A DNA stretch of 64,000 nt from Bacillota bacterium. GTDB taxonomy: Bacteria; Bacillota; Clostridia; Lachnospirales; Lachnospiraceae. The stretch is from assembly GCA_023436065.1 (NCBI GenBank), contig JAEZKU010000062.1, forward strand, positions 1-64,000, read 5' to 3'. The first letter of the stretch is position 1; the number at the start of each line of letters is the position of its first letter. The notes beneath the pieces are model-generated. The model had not been told where the DNA came from. It searched no databases and saw only the letters and a list, made by a program, of their open reading frames with translations. Shown here piece after piece: positions 41,275-50,605 of the stretch. Made by a program: the position numbers and the translations under genes.

Positions 41275-43260
41275 TTACTGGATCTCTGCCCCTGCCGGCA
41301 TCGGCTTCTCCGGTACCATCAGTGCAAGGTTACCCTCTGCATCCTCCGCACAGAGCAGCATTCCCTCGGACAGCATGCCTGCAAGAGTAGCCGGCTTAAG
41401 ATTTACCACTACCATAACCTTCTTGCCAACCATTTGCTCGGGTGTGTAATGTGCTTTAATACCCGATACGATCTGCTTCACCTGAGAGCCAATCTTAACC
41501 TGGGAGCACAATAATTTCTTGGATTTCTTCACCTCTTCACAGGCGATGATTTCACCAATCTGGAACTGAAGCTTTGCGAAATCATCATAAGTGATCTCCG
41601 GCTTTGCTTCGACGTCAATCACATCTGAGGACTTCTCTTCCTTTGTATCTACGGATACCTCCACGCTATTTTCCTTGAGGCTTTCCTTAGCTGCTTCCAC
41701 CTTATCAAGTACTTCCTTCAGATCAAGTCTTGCAAATAGAATTTCAGGTGTCTCTGTTACCTTGTTCCCCTGAGGATAAAGTCCGTAACTGTTTAATTCC
41801 TCAATGGTTCTGGTTTTTGTATTCAGCTGACCCATAATCTTGGCTGCTGTCTCCGGCATAAAGGATTCGAGCAGGCTCGCTCCGATACAGATGCTCTCTA
41901 CCAGATTATAAAGCACTGTCTCAAGACGTGCCTTCTTCTCCTCATCCTTTGCCAATACCCAAGGCATAGTCTCATCAATATATTTATTACAGCGTTTGAA
42001 CAGGGTGAAGATCTCACTGATCGCATCTGCGACACGAAGCTTCTCCATCTTGGCAATGACCTTCTTCGGTGTTTCCAATGCCAGAGCCTTCAGCTCCTCA
42101 TCCACTGGCTCTGCTGCCTTACCGTCCTTCACGATACCTCCAAAATACTTATTGGACATGGAAATGGTACGGTTCACCAGGTTGCCCAGAGTATTGGCAA
42201 GATCGGAATTGATTCTCTCCACAAGCAGCTCCCAGGAGATGATACCATCGTTATCAAAGGGCATCTCATGCAGTACGAAATATCTTACCGCATCCACTCC
42301 AAACAGCTTAACAAGATCATCGGCATAGATCACATTTCCCTTGGACTTACTCATCTTGTCCGCAGCACTTCCCTGCAGCAACCAGGGGTGACCGAATACC
42401 TGTTTCGGAAGCTCTACCTCCAGCGCCATCAGGATAATAGGCCAGTATATGGTATGGAATCGGATGATATCCTTACCGATCAGATGTAAATCAGCAGGCC
42501 ACAATTTTTTAAACTGCTCCGTAGAATTGCCATCTGCATCATACCCGATACCGGTGATGTAATTGCTGAGGGCATCCAGCCATACATATACTACATGCTT
42601 ATCGTCAAAGTCTACCGGGATACCCCATTTGAAGGAGGTACGGGATACGCACAGATCCTGAAGTCCCGGAAGAAGGAAGTTGTTCATCATCTCATTCTTT
42701 CTGGATTCCGGCTGAATAAATTCCGGATGGGTATTGATATGGTCTATCAGGCGGTCCGCATATTTACTGAGCTTTAAGAAGTATGCTTCCTCCTTCGCCG
42801 GCTGAACCTCTCTGCCACAGTCGGGACATTTACCGTCTACCAGCTGGGAGGGAGTAAAGAAGGATTCACAAGGTGTACAGTACATACCCTCATAATGACT
42901 CTTATAAATATCTCCCTTTTCATATAATTTGCGGAATATTTTCTGAATCTGCTTCTCATGATCAGCATCCGTTGTACGGATAAATTTATCATAGGAGCAG
43001 TTCATCAGATCCCAGATGTCCCTGATCTGAGCTGCGATGCCATCTACAAATTCCTTCGGAGTCACTCCGGCATCCGCTGCCTTTTGCTCAATCTTCTGTC
43101 CATGTTCATCTGTCCCAGTCTGGAAAAATACATCGTAGCCTTCTAATCTTTTAAAGCGTGCGATGCTGTCTGCAAGCACGATCTCATAGGTATTGCCGAT
43201 ATGGGGCTTTCCTGAGGTATATGCTATCGCAGTTGTAATATAATACGGTTTTTTGCTCAT
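41275..43260 (-). CDS. metG: Methionyl-tRNA synthetase
   Basis: The 661-residue class I synthetase has the HIGH-type motif PHIGN (about 19-23), the zinc Cys pairs CTPC and CPDC (about 127-145), the WLDAL motif and the KMSKSKGN loop (about 300). The C-terminal 105 residues (TYDDFAKLQFQIGEIIACEEVKKSKKLLCSQVKIGSQVKQIVSGI) form the Trbp111/EMAP tRNA-binding domain that dimerises Firmicutes MetG. An E/D-rich linker joins the two. A T-box leader upstream regulates it by charged-tRNA level. Confidence 0.97.
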   Translation of the reverse strand: MSKKPYYITTAIAYTSGKPHIGNTYEIVLADSIARFKRLEGYDVFFQTGTDEHGQKIEQKAADAGVTPKEFVDGIAAQIRDIWDLMNCSYDKFIRTTDADHEKQIQKIFRKLYEKGDIYKSHYEGMYCTPCESFFTPSQLVDGKCPDCGREVQPAKEEAYFLKLSKYADRLIDHINTHPEFIQPESRKNEMMNNFLLPGLQDLCVSRTSFKWGIPVDFDDKHVVYVWLDALSNYITGIGYDADGNSTEQFKKLWPADLHLIGKDIIRFHTIYWPIILMALEVELPKQVFGHPWLLQGSAADKMSKSKGNVIYADDLVKLFGVDAVRYFVLHEMPFDNDGIISWELLVERINSDLANTLGNLVNRTISMSNKYFGGIVKDGKAAEPVDEELKALALETPKKVIAKMEKLRVADAISEIFTLFKRCNKYIDETMPWVLAKDEEKKARLETVLYNLVESICIGASLLESFMPETAAKIMGQLNTKTRTIEELNSYGLYPQGNKVTETPEILFARLDLKEVLDKVEAAKESLKENSVEVSVDTKEEKSSDVIDVEAKPEITYDDFAKLQFQIGEIIACEEVKKSKKLLCSQVKIGSQVKQIVSGIKAHYTPEQMVGKKVMVVVNLKPATLAGMLSEGMLLCAEDAEGNLALMVPEKPMPAGAEIQ

Positions 43261-43301
43261 GCTGAATCTTCCCTTTCCATCTTAATCATTAATTTTTCGC
43301 A

Positions 43302-43615
43302 TAAAAAAACTCCCATCCTTAAATCTCTTTAAAGACGAGAGAAGCTCCCGTGGTACCACTTTAATTCGCTTTCACCTTGCGGTAAAAAGCCTTTGTTGCT
43401 GCCGGCATCCCGAACTTTATGCGAGTCAGTCCTGTCTGCTTACAGCTCAGCAATATAACGGTTGCCTCCGTCGCAGCCTAAGATTTCTCCTCGGTGCGCA
43501 GCTCCAAGACCATCTTCCCCTGCCTGAAACAAACCTCTGCTACGAGGTCAGACTGATCATCTCTCTCCCCTTCTCAGCTTTCCGGGGTTCTCTGTTGAGT
43601 GCCAGACAGTATACT
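43302..43615 (-). ncRNA. T-box leader RNA of metG
   Basis: The T-box core reads AAAGTGGTACCACGGGAGC on the minus strand (TGGTACCA at 43351-43358), and an A-run in the plus strand at 43303-43309 gives the T-tract of the leader terminator. A long structured upstream region of about 250 bases supplies Stem I. ATG triplets suitable as Met specifier occur in it (for example in GAGATGATCAG near 43556-43566 or GAAGATGGTC near 43510-43520), but I cannot place the specifier loop with certainty. Uncharged tRNA-Met would stabilise the antiterminator and allow metG transcription. A TATATA at about 43636-43641 may be the -10 box. Confidence 0.85.
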
Positions 43616-43905
43616 CTTCTTTTCATAGCCTTTTTATATAGTATTCAGTTTCTTTCGTTAGGTTATCGTTCATTTCATGATTTCCTATATTTATGACAAA
43701 GTATACCATGGGTTTTTCGCTTTGTCAAAGTTTTTCCTCCCATGGATTGTTCCTTATGTGTGCCGTGTATGATCTCTTTCATATTATTTACCGTAGAGGA
43801 TGGATTAATCCGTGTTCTCATGTTATAATTAATCCGTATGTCAATCTATGGAAAGTAAAATGTTTTAAATTTTTCGATTTTATGAATTATGACAGGAGCC
43901 TGATC

Positions 43906-46020
43906 ATGAATAAAAGATTTCACTCTAATAATAGAAAAAATACCCGCACGCTTTGTGCTATTCTCATTCTTTTGCTGACCGTCACACTGCTTGGGGGTTG
44001 TCGTCAGAAAGCAGTTTCCTACACAGGGGAGCCTGTCCCCACAGTCTCAGTGACCAAGCCTGCCGGCACGACCGATACACCTGCGAAGGAGGCTTCCGAC
44101 AGTTCTGATCCGGTCTCTCCCACTACCGCTCCTTTGGTATATTCCTTCTTTAACGATGACAGTATGACTCTGGAAGGACGAATTAATCCTCCCGAAGGTT
44201 ATCATCGCCCGTCCTCGCAAACCAAAGAGCTGGTAACTTTTTTACGCAACCTACCCTTAAAGAAAGCCGGAAGTGAGGTATTGCTGTACAATGGGCATCC
44301 GAAAAACGGTCAGAATAATCATGTAGCCGTATTTGACTTAAGCTTAAGTAACCGTGATCTGCAGCAATGTGCCGATTCTGCAATCCGTATTTTTGCTGAG
44401 TACTACTGGTCCATCGAAGCTTATGATAAAATAGCATTTCATCTGACCAATGGCTTTTATATGGAATATACCAAGTGGCGGGATGGAAATCGAATCAAAG
44501 TGGACGGCAATGAGGTCCGCTGGTACAAGGCCAAGGCTTATGATGCTTCCTATGAGGAATTCTTGAATTATCTGGATATGGTATTCGCTTATGCCGGAAC
44601 CTTGTCCCTGTCCTCTGAATGTGAACGGATCACTTTGGAGGAGCTGATGCCCGGTGATATGTTCCTTCAGGGCGGTTCTCCGGGGCACTGCGTAGTAGTC
44701 GTGGATATGGCGGTGGATGCAGAGGGCAACAAATGCTTCCTTCTGGCACAGGGCTATATGCCGGCACAGGATTTTCATATACTGAAGAATCCTCTCCACC
44801 CCGAGGACCCCTGGTATTATACCTCGGAAGTTACTTTTCCTTTCGATACTCCTGCCTGGCAATTCGATGAGGACTCCCTATACCGTTTCGATGTCTTCCA
44901 CTATCAATCTCTGGACGAAAGTTCGGCTGTTCCGGCATGGTCCGAAGCAGCCCTCACGGATCAGAAGCCCTCTTCCCAGATCACTCTTCTTGCGGTAGGG
45001 GATAATCTGATTCATAGAGAGGTCATAGCCAGCGGTATGCATGAGGATGGGACCTGCAGCTATGACCACCTTTATACCAATCTGAAGGAAGAAATCAGCG
45101 CCGCCGACATCGCTGTGGTCAATCAGGAGACCATTTTCGGTGGAAAGGCATTAGGCTATAGTGGCTATCCCTCCTTCAACTCCCCAACCGAGATCGGTGA
45201 TGCTCTGATTAATGCCGGCTTCGATGTGGTGTTATCGGCAACCAACCACACCCTTGATAAGGGTGTGAAAGGACTGAATCATACCTTCGCTTATTGGAGG
45301 ACCAAGCCGTCCATCAGGGTTCTTGGGATTAATGAGACGGAAGAAGCCTCAGAAAAGATATGTGTCATAGAGAAAAACGGTATAAAAATCGCAATGCTGA
45401 ATTATACCTTTAGCTTAAACGGTAATAAGCTTCCAAAGGATCAGCCCTATCTTGTTAATATGCTGGATAAGGAAAAGATGGCACAGGATATTGCCCTTGC
45501 TGAAAAGGAAGCGGATTTTACGATAGTCTTTCCTCATTGGGGCACCGAATATGTATATAAACCAATCTCGATGCAGAAGGACTTGAAGGATTTCTTTTAT
45601 GCTGCGGGAGTCGATCTTGTGATCGGAGCGCACCCCCATGTACTGGAGCCTGTGGAATGGGTTGGTGAGGAAGGTGAACACAGGATGCTGGTTTATTACT
45701 CCCTTGGCAATTTTCTTTCCTATCAACGGGAGGCTCCCAGAATGCTTGGTGGCATGGCAGAGGTTACGATCACCAAGGACATCACTGGTACATATATCAG
45801 CCAGGCCGGAATCACCCCCATCATCACCCATTATGAGAACGGTCCGGCAGATTATCACTATGCCATATATAAATTAACAGATTATAATCCCGATCTTGCA
45901 AAGCTCCACGGAGTCTCTGAGATTGCTGAGAATGGTCCTCTGGTTTATCATGAGATCTTTGATCTGGCAAAACAGGTACTCGGCCCCTGGTTTCCTGACG
46001 AATTGGTAGCTCAGGAATAA
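43906..46020 (+). CDS. DUF4846-CapA fusion lipoprotein
   Basis: The ATG at 43906 follows AGGAG with a 7-base gap and gives 704 residues; the frame to 43693 is an unlikely extension. The signal peptide ends in TLLGGC, a lipobox. Residues about 80-330 match DUF4846 (NNHVAVFDLS, CADSAIRIFAEYYW, MEYTKWRDGNRIKV, GGSPGHCVVVVDMAV). Residues about 365-690 are a CapA/PgsA-type metallophosphatase-like domain (LLAVGDNLIHREV, VNQETIFGG, SATNHTLDKG, FPHWGTEY, IGAHPHVLEPVEW). CapA is linked to poly-gamma-glutamate capsule synthesis. The fusion of the two domains in one surface lipoprotein is uncommon. Confidence 0.88.
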   Translation: MNKRFHSNNRKNTRTLCAILILLLTVTLLGGCRQKAVSYTGEPVPTVSVTKPAGTTDTPAKEASDSSDPVSPTTAPLVYSFFNDDSMTLEGRINPPEGYHRPSSQTKELVTFLRNLPLKKAGSEVLLYNGHPKNGQNNHVAVFDLSLSNRDLQQCADSAIRIFAEYYWSIEAYDKIAFHLTNGFYMEYTKWRDGNRIKVDGNEVRWYKAKAYDASYEEFLNYLDMVFAYAGTLSLSSECERITLEELMPGDMFLQGGSPGHCVVVVDMAVDAEGNKCFLLAQGYMPAQDFHILKNPLHPEDPWYYTSEVTFPFDTPAWQFDEDSLYRFDVFHYQSLDESSAVPAWSEAALTDQKPSSQITLLAVGDNLIHREVIASGMHEDGTCSYDHLYTNLKEEISAADIAVVNQETIFGGKALGYSGYPSFNSPTEIGDALINAGFDVVLSATNHTLDKGVKGLNHTFAYWRTKPSIRVLGINETEEASEKICVIEKNGIKIAMLNYTFSLNGNKLPKDQPYLVNMLDKEKMAQDIALAEKEADFTIVFPHWGTEYVYKPISMQKDLKDFFYAAGVDLVIGAHPHVLEPVEWVGEEGEHRMLVYYSLGNFLSYQREAPRMLGGMAEVTITKDITGTYISQAGITPIITHYENGPADYHYAIYKLTDYNPDLAKLHGVSEIAENGPLVYHEIFDLAKQVLGPWFPDELVAQE

Positions 46021-46035
46021 ACAATGAATAGCAAC

Positions 46036-46110
46036 ACAGTCCATAGAATCAAATAAGATTGACCAAAAAGGTATATCGCACGGATATACGTTTTAGTCAA
46101 TCTTATTCTA
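46036..46110 (+). terminator. Terminator after the CapA-fusion gene
   Basis: AATAAGATTGAC with following AAAAAGGTATAT (46052-46076) pairs with ATATACGTTTTAGTCAATCTTATT (46083-46107), a stem of about 23 bp with a bulge and a 6-base loop. ATAGAAT/TCTAT extends it after a short interruption. The 310 bases from here to the galE end are AT-rich and otherwise featureless except for the galE 3' repeat. Confidence 0.75.
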
Positions 46111-46362
46111 TAAATCTTCTACCCTCTCGCTTCCCCAACTTCTTCCTCTGGGTAATACCTTCTCCAGTACTAACCTTTTCAAGATTATCAAATTTTAGTG
46201 ATAATGTCAATAGGTTTTCAACTTTTTCGTAAATTTTCTGTAACATTCCACTAACATATTCTTGCATTCATAAAATATTATAAGCATATTTCACATAATA
46301 GCACCAGATATAGTTCCCAAATATTTATAGCTACAAAATACTGATGAAAATAATTATTTATC

Positions 46363-46447
46363 TGTAGTTTTAGCTCCTGTAACCTTTCGGGTACTTGCGG
46401 AGCAAGTATCTATAGTTTTCAGCTTCTGTAACCTTTTGGGTACTTGC
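46363..46447. repeat. Imperfect duplication of the galE 3' end
   Basis: TGTAACCTTTCGGGTACTTGC (around 46378-46398) is repeated as TGTAACCTTTTGGGTACTTGC (around 46427-46447), each within about 36 bases of similarity, with a period of 49. The copy inside galE encodes its last residues KYPKGYRS; the other lies just downstream and would encode the same residues if read in frame. TACTTGC-GGA-GCAAGTA forms a small hairpin between them. Confidence 0.75.
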
Positions 46448-47432
46448 TCTGCCATCTGTAGCTATCCTCGCACATCTTATCAATGCCGCGTTCTGCTTTC
46501 CAGCCAAGCTCCTTCTGTGCTTTCGATGCATCTGCATAAGTGATTGCGATATCTCCGGGTCTTCTCGGCGCAATGACGTATGGCAACTCTTTACCGCAGG
46601 CTTTTTCATAATTATGAATGATTTCCAAAACACTGTAGCCCGTTCCGGTGCCAAGATTATAGATGACAAGTCCCGGATTCGATGTCAGCTTCTCAATAGC
46701 TTTGATATGACCTATTGCCAGATCCACCACATGAATGTAATCGCGTATTCCGGTCCCGTCCGGTGTCGGATAATCATTACCGAAGACATTAATTCTCTCC
46801 AGTTCTCCGGCCGCAACTTTGGCCACATAGGGTACGAGATTATTGGGAATACCATTCGGATCCTCTCCGATCTCACCACTCTCATGCGCTCCAATCGGAT
46901 TAAAATACCTTAGGATTGCAATGTTCCAGGTAGGGTCTGATTTGTATAAATCTCTCAGCATCTCTTCTATCATCAGCTTTGTCCGGCCATAGGGATTTGT
47001 TACGGACAAAGGGAATTCCTCTGTTACAGGTACCGTCTCCGGATCCCCGTATACCGTGGCTGAGGAGGAGAATACCAGGTTTTTCACATTATACTCCTGC
47101 ATGACCTCAAGCAAAGTGATTGTTCCCGTCAGATTATTTTGATAATAAGATAATGGGATCAGACAGGATTCTCCGACGGCCTTCAATCCGGCAAAATGAA
47201 TGACTGCATCCGGTTTTTCTTCCGCAAATATTTTTCTGAGCTCATCCTTTTCTAAAATACTCCGTTCATAAAAGCTTATTTTTTTAGCGGTCAGCTTCTC
47301 CACCCTGCGTACCGCTTCCATACTGGAATTACATAAATTATCTACTGCTACAACCTCATATCCCACATTTAAGAGTTCAACATTTGTATGACTGGCTATG
47401 TATCCCGCACCGCCCGTTACTAATATTTTCAT
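46419..47432 (-). CDS. galE: UDP-glucose 4-epimerase
   Basis: From ATG 47432 (AAAGGAG 10 bases upstream) the enzyme is 337 residues. It starts MKILVTGGAGYIASHTNVEL, with the NAD-binding GxxGxxA loop, and shows VFSSSATVYG, the catalytic YxxxK (NPYGRTKLMIEE) and RYFNPIGAHESG. It interconverts UDP-glucose and UDP-galactose in the Leloir pathway and supplies envelope sugars. Its 3' end is duplicated just downstream. Single unit. Confidence 0.96.
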   Translation of the reverse strand: MKILVTGGAGYIASHTNVELLNVGYEVVAVDNLCNSSMEAVRRVEKLTAKKISFYERSILEKDELRKIFAEEKPDAVIHFAGLKAVGESCLIPLSYYQNNLTGTITLLEVMQEYNVKNLVFSSSATVYGDPETVPVTEEFPLSVTNPYGRTKLMIEEMLRDLYKSDPTWNIAILRYFNPIGAHESGEIGEDPNGIPNNLVPYVAKVAAGELERINVFGNDYPTPDGTGIRDYIHVVDLAIGHIKAIEKLTSNPGLVIYNLGTGTGYSVLEIIHNYEKACGKELPYVIAPRRPGDIAITYADASKAQKELGWKAERGIDKMCEDSYRWQSKYPKGYRS

Positions 47433-47611
47433 TTCGAAGCTTCTCCTTTCTATCTGCCTTTCTCCATTGTATCCTATTTTACCCATTTTGCAAGCATAAT
47501 ATAGGTATTATATAACAACTTTTCCAGTATTTCATACATTTCTTTCCGGATATCATATGCTAGAATCTTATCAGATACTCTATTAACATGATTATATACA
47601 TAGAGGATTAA

Positions 47612-47636
47612 AGTGTCAAAAGGTGCTTTTGACACT
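47612..47636. promoter_or_regulatory. 10-bp inverted repeat ahead of the CAP-domain gene
   Basis: AGTGTCAAAA (47612-47621) and TTTTGACACT (47627-47636) flank a 5-base loop. The element ends 10 bases before AAAGGAAAG, the ribosome binding site of the CAP gene. It could be an operator or an mRNA hairpin. Confidence 0.6.
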
Positions 47637-47658
47637 CCAATCCATAAAGGAAAGCTCG

Positions 47659-48660
47659 ATGCTCAAATTCATATTATCTAAAAAAGTCCGTCTGATCGGC
47701 GGTCTTATCCTTTTCGGCGGCTTTTATGCATTTCATTTCAGACAGGTGGATCAAGCTTCACAGGAAGCTGCATTCACTAAGAATCTGGTTGTCACTCCCA
47801 CCGTTGCTCCGGCCGACACCCAACCTGAGAAGATATCCGAGGATTCCTTACAGGTCCGAGGTGCCTCTGTCTTACTTGGCGACAGTGCCGAGAGGCTAAT
47901 CAAAGTCCTTGGGGAACCGGGGCGTATCGACGCTGCGGAAGACAATTATGATTATTATATCTATAATAATGACTATTCCCGCATGGCCTTCATCGCTGTC
48001 AGGGATGATAAGGTTATGGGATTCTACTCCGATTCTGTGGACTTTACCTTCCACCAGATCAGCTACGGCGACGATATCAGTCAGATCAACAAAGCCCTGG
48101 GAAGAACCTTTACCGAGGCTGCAGTATTAACCTATGAGACGGATACCTATACAGCTAAAATCCTGATGGATCAGCTGGAAACACATAAGGTGACCGGTAT
48201 TTACGTTCTCTCCAAGGAAGAGGAGCCTTCGGCTTCAAAGGATCAATTCGGGCAATATACGGATACGGTCATCAATCATATTGAGCAGATGTCCTATGAC
48301 CTGGTGAATTCCTATCGCAGACGCCATGATCTCCCCCCGCTTTCCTGGTCTTCCTCGGCAGCAACTGCGGCCAGAAAGCACAGCGAAGCAATGGCAACAA
48401 AGGACTTCTTCGGCCATATCGATCCTGAACTGAGGACACCCGGCAGCAGATTATTTGCAGAAGGCATCGGGTATAGTGATTGTTCCGAGAACATCGTCGG
48501 AGGCTACGGAAATGCGATTCTATCCGGCCATGCAGTTTACAACTCAGACAAGCAACGCAGGAATATCCTTTCACGGGAATATCGTTATGTCGGAGTCGGT
48601 TTTGCCTATGATGCCGAAAGTAAATATCATAGCTATTATACACAGATTTTTTACCGCTGA
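47659..48660 (+). CDS. CAP-domain (SCP/PR-1) protein with CAP-associated N-terminal domain
   Basis: The ATG at 47659 gives 333 residues. A single N-terminal hydrophobic segment (RLIGGLILFGGFYAF) should act as an anchor or signal. Residues about 75-195 (VLLGDSAERLIKVLGEPGRID, YSRMAFIAVRDDKVMGFYSDS, DISQINKALGRTF) match the CAP-associated N-terminal domain. The C-terminal 120 residues are a CAP domain of YkwD type, with LVNSYRRRHDLPPLSW, ARKHSEAMATKDFFGH and SENIVGGYG. The set of His/Glu residues expected in the CAP cavity is present. Extracellular; function unknown, commonly spore- or envelope-associated in Firmicutes. Confidence 0.88.
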   Translation: MLKFILSKKVRLIGGLILFGGFYAFHFRQVDQASQEAAFTKNLVVTPTVAPADTQPEKISEDSLQVRGASVLLGDSAERLIKVLGEPGRIDAAEDNYDYYIYNNDYSRMAFIAVRDDKVMGFYSDSVDFTFHQISYGDDISQINKALGRTFTEAAVLTYETDTYTAKILMDQLETHKVTGIYVLSKEEEPSASKDQFGQYTDTVINHIEQMSYDLVNSYRRRHDLPPLSWSSSAATAARKHSEAMATKDFFGHIDPELRTPGSRLFAEGIGYSDCSENIVGGYGNAILSGHAVYNSDKQRRNILSREYRYVGVGFAYDAESKYHSYYTQIFYR

Positions 48661-48807
48661 ACTAATACTTGCATTCCCATATAAAATCATTTATCCTAAA
48701 TTTATGCAAGTGCTTAAGGATGATGATGTAATTTTAAGACCGTATTTTACATTATACTGATCTTGAGCCAAATGATTGATTGTTTACAAGGGTGTGATGG
48801 ATAAGCT

Positions 48808-49545
48808 ATGGATAAGCAACTGTTTCAACAGGCTTGCGATGAAATCATCGGTCAGCAGCAGGGCATGAACGGGATCGGTACCCTCGGAGAAAAGACGGTT
48901 CATTCGGTATTAAAATATTATCTTTCCCCTGAGCTCCTTAACCATGAAATCAAGGTTGGGGGCTTTGTTGCCGATATCTGTACCGGCAACGAAATTATTG
49001 AGATACAGACCCGTAATTTTGATAAACTGCGCCGTAAGCTGCAGACTTTTCTGGCCTTTGCCCCGGTTACGATCGTATATCCTATCCCCAGCACCAAGTG
49101 GATTCGTTGGGTTAATCCACAGACCGGAGAAATTAGTCCACCACGAAAGTCGCCAAAGCCCGGTAAGCCCTACAGTATCTTTCCTGAGTTGTATAAGATT
49201 AAAGAATATCTCATCAATCCCAATCTGAAGCTGAAGATTCTCATGATCGATCTGGAAGAGTACCGCCTCTTAAACGGTTGGAGCGAGGATAAGAAAAGAG
49301 GTTCAACCCGTAGTGACCGTATTCCGACAGAATTGGTTGACGAGTATATCATTGACGGAAAAGATGGCTATAAGCAGCTTATTCCGCCACAGCTGGAAGA
49401 GGAGTTTACTGTTAAGGATTATCGAAAGGCTTCCGGTATTTCCTTAAAGGCGTCACAGGTAGCCCTTCATGTACTGAATTATGTGGGTGCCATTGAAAAA
49501 ACCGGAAAGAAAGGGCGGTCCTTTGTCTACCGCAGAGCATCCTGA
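48808..49545 (+). CDS. Conserved hypothetical protein with nuclease-fold-like core and C-terminal winged helix
   Basis: I do not recognise a named family for this 245-residue cytosolic protein. Residues 25-75 (GEKTVHSVLKYYLSPE, NHEIKVGGFVADICTGNEIIEIQTRNFDKLRRKL) have the order helix, E...D...ExQ, similar to the PD-(D/E)xK nuclease core with the last Lys replaced by Gln. The C-terminal 60 residues (EEEFTVKDYRKASGISLKASQVALHVLNYVGAIEKTGKKGRSFVYRR) look like a winged helix. It lies upstream of an S1-domain RNA-binding protein, with a 69-base gap to its ATG. A role in nucleic acid metabolism is inference. Confidence 0.7.
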   Translation: MDKQLFQQACDEIIGQQQGMNGIGTLGEKTVHSVLKYYLSPELLNHEIKVGGFVADICTGNEIIEIQTRNFDKLRRKLQTFLAFAPVTIVYPIPSTKWIRWVNPQTGEISPPRKSPKPGKPYSIFPELYKIKEYLINPNLKLKILMIDLEEYRLLNGWSEDKKRGSTRSDRIPTELVDEYIIDGKDGYKQLIPPQLEEEFTVKDYRKASGISLKASQVALHVLNYVGAIEKTGKKGRSFVYRRAS

Positions 49546-49614
49546 CAGGACTGGAAAGCGCATTTCCTGCGTAAACTATCAGAAAAGCAATATGGATAAA
49601 TGGAGGTAATGATC

Positions 49615-50598
49615 ATGAGTGAAGAAATGAAAGAGAGTTTGGAGCATCAGTCTAATCCGGCTGAAGTTGAAACGGAGCCGGCAGCTCCTGAGATTATCCC
49701 CTCTATGGATGATTTTAAGGAAGAGCTTGCCCGCTCATTTAAGAAAATACAGGAAGGTGACATCCTTCAGGGAACCGTAATCGGTATCTCTGAAGCTGAG
49801 GTAATTCTCGATCTTGGGTATTATGCCGAAGGTATCATAAAGCTCGAGGAGCTCTCCAATGATCCCGGCTTTTCCATCAAAGCAGACGTGAAGCTTGGTG
49901 AAACCCTCTCTGCTACAGTAATCCGTGTGGATGACGGGCAGGGTAATATCCTTCTATCCAGAAAACGTGCAGATGACATACTGGCTTGGGATAAGCTGAA
50001 GGAGGATATGGAAAGTAAGAAAATCCTGCATATTAAGGTCTCTCAGGCAGTGAATGCCGGAGTGGTAACCTTTGTTCACGGTGTACGCGCGTTTATTCCT
50101 GCTTCCCAACTTTCCACAAGCTATGTTGAGGATCTGGATGCCTGGGTCGGTAAGGAGCTGGATGTCATCATCATCACAGTCTCGGCTGAGGATAAGAAGC
50201 TGGTTCTTTCTGCGAAAGAGGTGGAGCGTGACAGGGAGCTTAAGGACAAGAAAAGTAAGATATCCCGTCTGCAGACAGGTCTGGTAACCACAGGTGTGGT
50301 TGAAAAGATTGCTCCGTATGGTGCTTTTGTCAATATCGGTGAGGGTCTAAGCGGTCTTGTTCATATCTCACAGATATGCGGAAAAAGAATCAAATCTCCG
50401 AACGAGGTAATTAAGGACGGGGAAACCGTAACCGTTAAAATCCTGGAGGTAAAGGACGGTAAGATCAGCTTAAGTATGAAGGCTGTGGAGGAAAAGGAAG
50501 AGGTTATTGAAGAAGTGGAAGAAGCTCCCTCCTCCTATTCGACCGGAGAAGAGGCAACCACCGGGCTGGCGGCTTTGTTAAAGAATATCAAGTTATAA
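49615..50598 (+). CDS. S1-domain RNA-binding protein, ribosomal protein S1-like
   Basis: The ATG at 49615 follows GGAGG with a spacing of 8 (the ATG at 49600 contains the ribosome binding site). The 327-residue product has three S1 domains: about 35-105 (GDILQGTVIGISEAEVILDLGYYAEGII), 125-190 (VNAGVVTFVHGVRAFIPASQLS) and 205-280 (TTGVVEKIAPYGAFVNIGEGLSGLVHISQI). Acidic N- and C-terminal tails follow the RPS1-like pattern of Firmicutes, which have shorter S1 proteins than E. coli. It ends before a strong terminator. Confidence 0.9.
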   Translation: MSEEMKESLEHQSNPAEVETEPAAPEIIPSMDDFKEELARSFKKIQEGDILQGTVIGISEAEVILDLGYYAEGIIKLEELSNDPGFSIKADVKLGETLSATVIRVDDGQGNILLSRKRADDILAWDKLKEDMESKKILHIKVSQAVNAGVVTFVHGVRAFIPASQLSTSYVEDLDAWVGKELDVIIITVSAEDKKLVLSAKEVERDRELKDKKSKISRLQTGLVTTGVVEKIAPYGAFVNIGEGLSGLVHISQICGKRIKSPNEVIKDGETVTVKILEVKDGKISLSMKAVEEKEEVIEEVEEAPSSYSTGEEATTGLAALLKNIKL

Positions 50599-50605
50599 TA
50601 AAACT

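Noticed and set aside
43693..43905. In-frame N-terminal extension of the DUF4846-CapA protein
   Set aside because: The extension has no ribosome binding site, and the lipoprotein signal peptide only makes sense from ATG 43906 behind AGGAG.
46370..46669. 99-residue minus-strand frame ending KYPKGYRS
   Set aside because: It is a shadow of galE in another frame that runs into the duplicated galE tail; no ribosome binding site or independent coding signature.
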